Source: an uncultured Lachnospiraceae bacterium
GTDB taxonomy: Bacteria > Bacillota > Clostridia > Lachnospirales > Lachnospiraceae
Length of the DNA: 64,000 nt
Reading direction: 5' to 3'
Assembly (NCBI GenBank): GCA_900549995.1
Contig: URQQ01000017.1
Location: 7,492-71,491 of the forward strand
Positions 60,088 through 64,000 of this stretch are shown here, in pieces (position 1 is the stretch's first letter; each line of letters opens with the position of its first letter). Position numbers and translations under genes: made by a program. The notes under the pieces were generated by a model, which worked only from the letters and a program-made list of their open reading frames with translations, was not told the DNA's origin and searched no databases.

Positions 60088-61026
60088 ATGGAGACAAATG
60101 ACAGACAGATAGTTTTAGCAGTAGATGACAGCCTGCTGATCTGTCAGCAGATAAAGACAGCGCTTGAGCGTGAAGGACAGATATTTCTGTGTGAGGCCCA
60201 CAACGGTGAGGAGGCAGTGGAACTGGTGAAACAATATCAGCCGGATTTGATTTTGCTGGATGTGGTACTGCCGGATATGGATGGGTATGAACTGTTCGAA
60301 AAGCTGAGCGCAGTCGATCAGAACAATGCGGCAATTATATTTCTGACCTCCAAGGATAAAGATGAAGATGTGATCAGGGGATTTTCCATGGGAGCCTGTG
60401 ATTATATTAAAAAACCTTTTGTACAGGGGGAACTGAGTTCCAGGGTACATATTCATCTGCAGCTAAAGAAACAGAAGGATGAATTAAACAGGCAGAATGA
60501 GGAGCTTAGGAGCAGTATGCAGAAATTGAATTATCTGGCGTTCCGTGACGGACTGACCGGTCTGTATAACAGGCGGTATGTTGTAGGAGATCTGGTGGAA
60601 GATATCAGGCATCCGGGGCAGAAGCAGAATTTCCTGATTCTGGCGGATATTGATGATTTTAAAAATGTGAACGATACCTATGGACACGATGCAGGTGATA
60701 TGGCACTGGTCTGTATTGCGAATATAATGGAGGCAGTCTGCCGGGATTATAAAGTTGTCCGCTGGGGAGGCGAAGAATTCCTGATTGTACTGTTTGGAGT
60801 GACAGAGCAGGAGGCTTATGATGTAAGCGAAAGGATCAGAAAGGAAGTAGAAAAATTCTCTTTCTACCATGAGGCAGGAGAATTCTCCTGTACAATTACT
60901 TTGGGGCTTCACCGGTATTGTGAAGACGAGGCAATTGAGCAGAGTATAGGGTGTGCAGATAAGGCACTCTATTATGGAAAACGCCATGGGAAAAATTGCA
61001 GTGTCTGGTATGAAAATATAGAATAG
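60088..61026 (+). CDS. Response regulator with diguanylate cyclase (REC-GGDEF)
   Basis: 312 residues. Receiver domain with DD at 13-14 and phosphoacceptor Asp58 in LLDVVLPDMDG, a short coiled linker (LKKQKDELNRQNEELRSSMQKL), then a GGDEF domain with an active GGEEF at 227-231. The inhibitory RxxD site is absent (CRDY at that place), so c-di-GMP feedback is not expected. Its position between CheD and CheA suggests that it is phosphorylated by CheA, tying chemotaxis to c-di-GMP output. Confidence 0.92.
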   Translation: METNDRQIVLAVDDSLLICQQIKTALEREGQIFLCEAHNGEEAVELVKQYQPDLILLDVVLPDMDGYELFEKLSAVDQNNAAIIFLTSKDKDEDVIRGFSMGACDYIKKPFVQGELSSRVHIHLQLKKQKDELNRQNEELRSSMQKLNYLAFRDGLTGLYNRRYVVGDLVEDIRHPGQKQNFLILADIDDFKNVNDTYGHDAGDMALVCIANIMEAVCRDYKVVRWGGEEFLIVLFGVTEQEAYDVSERIRKEVEKFSFYHEAGEFSCTITLGLHRYCEDEAIEQSIGCADKALYYGKRHGKNCSVWYENIE

Positions 61027-61038
61027 ACGGAGAAAAAT

Positions 61039-63087
61039 ATGGGATATTTTGATGCAGATGAAAAGGAGATGCTTGAGGTTTACATGCTGGAGACCCGCCA
61101 GCTGCTGGAGCAGCTGGATGGTTTTCTGCTGGAAGCAGAAAAGAAGCATTCGTTTACAGAGAGTGAAATACACGCAGTTTTCCGGATCATGCATACGATC
61201 AAAGGTTCCTCGGCAATGATGCGGCTTAGTGATTTATCACGGACAGCACATAAGCTGGAGGATCTTTTTTCTTATTACAGGGAAAATTGGGGGAGGATAG
61301 ACGATCCGGAACCAGAATTGTTTGATCTGTTGTTCGCGGCGTCTGACTATATTGCCAATGAGCTTGATGATATGGCGCAGGAGTCGTATCAGCCTCGTAC
61401 GGCTGCAACCGTCGAAGAACGGGCAGAAGTGTTCCTTAAAACTGCCAGAGATAAGAAAACGGAAAGCAGACAGATCGCTGAGAATCCTGTGGAAGACCAG
61501 GAAAATCAGAAAGAGTTGGAAGAAAAAGAAGAGAATCCACTAGACCTGTCTGAAATGTTTGAGGGAAAAGACGGGATGATTGTCCGGGTAAATCTGGAGC
61601 GGGGCTGTAAGATGGAGAATATCCGGGCATTTATGCTGGTCCGCCAGATTGAAGAAAAATGTACCAGTGTCGAAACATATCCGGATCATCTGGATAAGGC
61701 TCATGCACAGGCTGGATATATAAGCCAGCATGGCGTGATCATCCGGTTTGAAAGCCAGGAGAAACATACAGTACTTGAGATGCTTGGGAAAGGTCTGTTT
61801 GTAGAATCCTGTGAAGTTCTGGAAGACAGAACGGTAAAACGCGCAGGTCCGGAAAAGGCAGCAGAGGAAAAACCGGCAGATGAAAAAAAGGAGTCAGATT
61901 TCCTAAGTGTCCGTACGGACCGTCTGGATGTTCTGCAGACTTTATCAGGAGAGATGATCGTGCAGATGCTGACTTTGGATAATGCATTGGCACAGGCAGG
62001 ACAGGAAGAGCTCCGGGAAGGTGCAGCCTATCAGTTAAGCCGTATGATAAATGATGTGGAAAGAATTGTGATGGAAATGAGAATGGTGCCGGTTTCCACC
62101 TTAATCCCCAAGCTGAGAAGGGTGTTCCGTGATATATGCAGAGTCCAGAAAAAAGATGTAGAATTCGTTGCGAACTGCGGTGACATTGAAGCGGATAAAA
62201 GTGTAGTGGAATATGTATTCGAAGCATTGATGCATATCATAAGAAATGCAGTGGACCATGGAATTGAAACGCCCGGGGAACGTGCTGCGTCAGGGAAAGA
62301 GAAGGTAGGAAAGATTACCTTTATGTCCCAGAGTACAGTGGGAGAACTTATTCTTTCCATTCAGGATGACGGCAGGGGAATCAATCCAAAGAAAATACTG
62401 GCTTCTGCAAAAGAAAAAGGAATTCTGGATAAACGGGAAGAGGAGTATGAAGTCCATGAAATATGGGATTTGATTCTTCACCCGGGTTTCACGACAAAGG
62501 AGACAGTCACGGAATTCTCAGGAAGAGGGGTCGGGCTTGATGTTGTCAAAAATATCATGGAGGAAGCAGGGGGACATCTGTATATCGAGAGTGAAGAGGG
62601 CAAAGGAAGTAAATTTACCATTGTGCTGCCCCTGACCTTGTCCACAATTGAATGTGCCAGGTTTTCTGTTGAGGGCTGCCGCTTTTCTGTTCCGGCCCGC
62701 TATGTATGCGGCTTTTATGAGTATCGAAAAGAAAAGAAGAATATACAGATGTTAAACGACAGAGAGTATATTATGATGTCAGGTAAAATGATGCCTCTGA
62801 TAGATCTGCGCCGGTTTTACAGGCTGCAGGGAAATACAGGGGAGGCGGCTCTGATGATACATCTTAAGAATAATGACAGAGAAGCATGCCTGATTGCGGA
62901 TGCCATGTTCGTTCAGAAAAGAATTGTAGTGAAACCGCTTCCGGCTGTGTTTGGCCCTGGATTCAGAAGGAATACCGGAATCTGCGGACTCAGCATGATG
63001 GGAAGCGGAAAGATCTGTTCAGCATTGGATGCAGAAACTCTGATCAGCTTATATGAAAGCGAGGGAGAATACAAAAATGGAAACTAG
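61039..63087 (+). CDS. cheA: Chemotaxis histidine kinase CheA
   Basis: 682 residues. The P1 domain has phospho-accepting His52 in FRIMHTIKGSSAMM. A P2-like region (about 175-270), dimerisation helices, HATPase with HIIRNAVDHGIE (N box), DDGRG and FSGRGVGLDVV, and a C-terminal CheW-like P5 domain follow. Phosphorylates CheY and probably the receiver-GGDEF protein. Confidence 0.94.
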   Translation: MGYFDADEKEMLEVYMLETRQLLEQLDGFLLEAEKKHSFTESEIHAVFRIMHTIKGSSAMMRLSDLSRTAHKLEDLFSYYRENWGRIDDPEPELFDLLFAASDYIANELDDMAQESYQPRTAATVEERAEVFLKTARDKKTESRQIAENPVEDQENQKELEEKEENPLDLSEMFEGKDGMIVRVNLERGCKMENIRAFMLVRQIEEKCTSVETYPDHLDKAHAQAGYISQHGVIIRFESQEKHTVLEMLGKGLFVESCEVLEDRTVKRAGPEKAAEEKPADEKKESDFLSVRTDRLDVLQTLSGEMIVQMLTLDNALAQAGQEELREGAAYQLSRMINDVERIVMEMRMVPVSTLIPKLRRVFRDICRVQKKDVEFVANCGDIEADKSVVEYVFEALMHIIRNAVDHGIETPGERAASGKEKVGKITFMSQSTVGELILSIQDDGRGINPKKILASAKEKGILDKREEEYEVHEIWDLILHPGFTTKETVTEFSGRGVGLDVVKNIMEEAGGHLYIESEEGKGSKFTIVLPLTLSTIECARFSVEGCRFSVPARYVCGFYEYRKEKKNIQMLNDREYIMMSGKMMPLIDLRRFYRLQGNTGEAALMIHLKNNDREACLIADAMFVQKRIVVKPLPAVFGPGFRRNTGICGLSMMGSGKICSALDAETLISLYESEGEYKNGN

Positions 63088-63526
63088 TGGAGAAATTCTC
63101 TGCATTTCTGGTTCGGTTAGAAACTATGCAGTTGAATTTAAATATATAAAAGAGATATGTTCAGATATTCTTGTATCGAAAGTCCCATGCCTGCCGGAAT
63201 ATTTTGCCGGAGTATTTCATTACAGAGGGGCAATCATTCCTGTAATCAGGCTGGATGAAGAAACGGACATACCGGAGCAGAAGACGCAAAAAGCTGTGGT
63301 CTTGATATTGGAGTATCTGAAATACCAGCTTGGCATTATACTTTCCAGGGAGCCTTTTATGGTACAGGAACAGGAAATGACCAGAGTGGAGATGCCGCAG
63401 CAGGAAGAGAATGCAGTTTCTGACATCTGGATTGGGAAGGCATTTTATAAACTGCAGGATACATTGTATTCACTGGGGGATGTTGAGAAGATCATGGAGC
63501 ATCTGATTGTATATCCGTCTGTATAG
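63077..63526 (+). CDS. cheW: Chemotaxis coupling protein CheW
   Basis: 149 residues. EILCISGSVRNYAVEFKYIKEI, PCLPEYFAGVFHYRGAIIPVIRL and the following strands match CheW. The ATG at 63077, ten bases after GAGGGAG, overlaps the CheA stop. Couples receptors to CheA. It is the last gene of the operon, and a terminator follows. Confidence 0.88.
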   Translation: METSGEILCISGSVRNYAVEFKYIKEICSDILVSKVPCLPEYFAGVFHYRGAIIPVIRLDEETDIPEQKTQKAVVLILEYLKYQLGIILSREPFMVQEQEMTRVEMPQQEENAVSDIWIGKAFYKLQDTLYSLGDVEKIMEHLIVYPSV

Positions 63527-63553
63527 TTTTATATTATCAAATACCAAAAGAGA

Positions 63554-63590
63554 ATCCCCGAAATGGCGAATGTCGTTTCGGGGATCCTTT
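63554..63590 (+). terminator. Terminator of the chemotaxis operon
   Basis: The 10-bp stem ATCCCCGAAA/TTTCGGGGAT with a 12-base loop is followed by CCTTTGTT, a moderate T-run. Confidence 0.75.
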
Positions 63591-63660
63591 GTTATATACG
63601 GCGAAAATGTATTAGCACAAATTCACAAAATTTGGATTTGGTTTTCAGTAAACATATCAA

Positions 63661-63689
63661 TAGACAAAGTAAAATAAAAGCGGTATCAT
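63661..63689 (+). promoter_or_regulatory. Candidate sigma-A promoter
   Basis: TAGACA at 63661-63666 and TATCAT at 63684-63689, spacer 17 bases. TATAAT at 63689-63694 is an alternative -10. The first operator copy starts right after it. Confidence 0.45.
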
Positions 63690-63697
63690 ATAATCAT

Positions 63698-63718
63698 ATT
63701 AAAGAGCACGAGCTCTTT
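63698..63718. promoter_or_regulatory. Operator candidate, copy 1
   Basis: ATTAAAGAGCACGAGCTC at 63698-63715. AAAGAGC/GCTCTTT form an inverted repeat at 63701-63718. It sits at the expected transcription start, so binding there would repress. Confidence 0.6.
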
Positions 63719-63777
63719 TGAAAGGGGTGCAGAGGACGAGAGTTTGAAGTGTACATAAAAAAGAAGTGTTTTAAAAT

Positions 63778-63805
63778 AATGGATTTTATAATCCATTCTA
63801 TTTTT
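63778..63805 (+). terminator. Leader hairpin between the operator copies
   Basis: AATGGATT/AATCCATT with a 4-base loop, followed by CTATTTTTA. It may be a weak attenuator in the leader of the next gene. Confidence 0.4.
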
Positions 63806-63809
63806 ACCA

Positions 63810-63827
63810 ATTAAAGAGCACGAGCTC
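63810..63827. promoter_or_regulatory. Operator candidate, copy 2
   Basis: An exact 18-base copy of 63698-63715, 112 bases downstream and just before the ribosome site. Here the right arm is incomplete. Confidence 0.55.
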
Positions 63828-63847
63828 GAAAACAAGGAGGAAGAATG

Positions 63848-64000
63848 ATGGAAAATCAGGTATTAAAAGTAGGCGTTGTAGGAGTAGGAGCAATTGGAAG
63901 GACACATATTGAAAGAATCAATAATAAACTTCAGGGCGCAAAAGTAACAGCATGTGCGGATGTGAATGTAGATTTTGGAAAGTCAGTAGCTGAAAAATAT
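63848..64000 (+). CDS. Gfo/Idh/MocA-family oxidoreductase, 3'-truncated by the window end
   Basis: Only the first ~51 residues are present: LKVGVVGVGAIGRTHIERI (Rossmann GxGxxG) and VTACADVNVDFGKS. The opening resembles inositol 2-dehydrogenases (IolG), but the call needs the remaining sequence. ATG 63848 is preferred to 63845 for its distance from AAGGAGG. Probably first gene of a new sugar or cyclitol operon controlled by the paired sites upstream. Confidence 0.8.
   Translation, partial: MENQVLKVGVVGVGAIGRTHIERINNKLQGAKVTACADVNVDFGKSVAEKY

Larger units (their letters stand above)
63527..63847. other. Gene-free stretch with terminator, promoter and paired operators
   Basis: Holds the chemotaxis-operon terminator, a promoter at 63661-63689, two copies of an 18-base repeat and a hairpin between them. 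No ORF seen. Confidence 0.6.

Overview
The window looks like a chromosome segment of a gut-type Gram-positive anaerobe of the Clostridia, most likely Lachnospiraceae. The evidence is strong AGGAGG-type ribosome sites, moderate-to-low GC, CheC/CheD chemotaxis, a PocR/AraC regulator, group II introns and tightly packed operons. I cannot name a species from sequence alone. No rRNA, tRNA, CRISPR array or prophage was recognised.

Layout. (1) 1-8337: the 3' part of a nonribosomal peptide synthetase (A-PCP-C-A-PCP-E-C), split by a one-base frameshift near 1951, followed by an acyl-CoA-ligase-like enzyme. (2) 8419-14693: a compact operon with STAS antagonist, glutamate-cysteine-ligase-like enzyme, solute-binding protein, dicarboxylate/amino-acid symporter, SpoIIE-type phosphatase with an extracellular sensor domain, and RsbW-like kinase. 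This is a partner-switching module with a transporter embedded in it. (3) 14737-18420: a nested pair of group II introns directly after the operon's terminator; a second intron (about 16556-18388) sits inside the catalytic 3' end of the first. (4) 18567-23184: membrane proteins, a YedE/TusA-like (selenium- or sulfur-linked) pair, a ketopantoate-reductase-like protein and a zinc-ribbon/DUF4177-like protein. (5) 23455-27601: PocR/AraC regulator divergent from glycerol dehydrogenase and a DhaK-DhaL fusion kinase. (6) 27759-30196: membrane hydrolase plus MarR regulator. (7) 30299-36776: minus-strand acyl-CoA ligase, CoA-transferase, SDR and thiolase operon, divergent from a LacI regulator, with two identical 17-bp operator candidates between them. 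(8) 37081-38845: a PD-(D/E)XK 'transposase'-family protein and an unrecognised minus-strand gene.

(9) 39109-55316: a large catabolic locus. It holds an SCP2-like protein, a Gfo/Idh/MocA-M24 (creatinase-fold) fusion, a DUF849/beta-keto-acid cleavage enzyme, two SDRs, a GntR/FCD regulator and an NAD-dependent epimerase. It continues with a ribose-type sugar ABC importer, an FMN reductase, a thiamine-diphosphate enzyme, another Gfo/Idh/MocA oxidoreductase, an RpiB/LacAB isomerase and an IclR regulator. Read together, these suggest import of a polyol, cyclitol or modified sugar, several NAD-dependent oxidations, a ThDP-dependent C-C cleavage and a beta-keto acid cleavage. The substrate is not evident. 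Closely similar inverted-repeat operators (TTGC-N7-GCAA) precede the importer and the ThDP operon.

(10) 55497-63526: a chemotaxis operon (MCP, CheW-like, CheR, CheY, CheC, CheD, receiver-GGDEF, CheA, CheW) with no CheB in the window and no flagellar genes. (11) 63848-end: start of another Gfo/Idh/MocA oxidoreductase behind two repeated operator-like sites. The best candidates for something new are the Gfo/Idh-M24 fusion with its surrounding pathway, the twintron, and the transporter-containing partner-switching operon.
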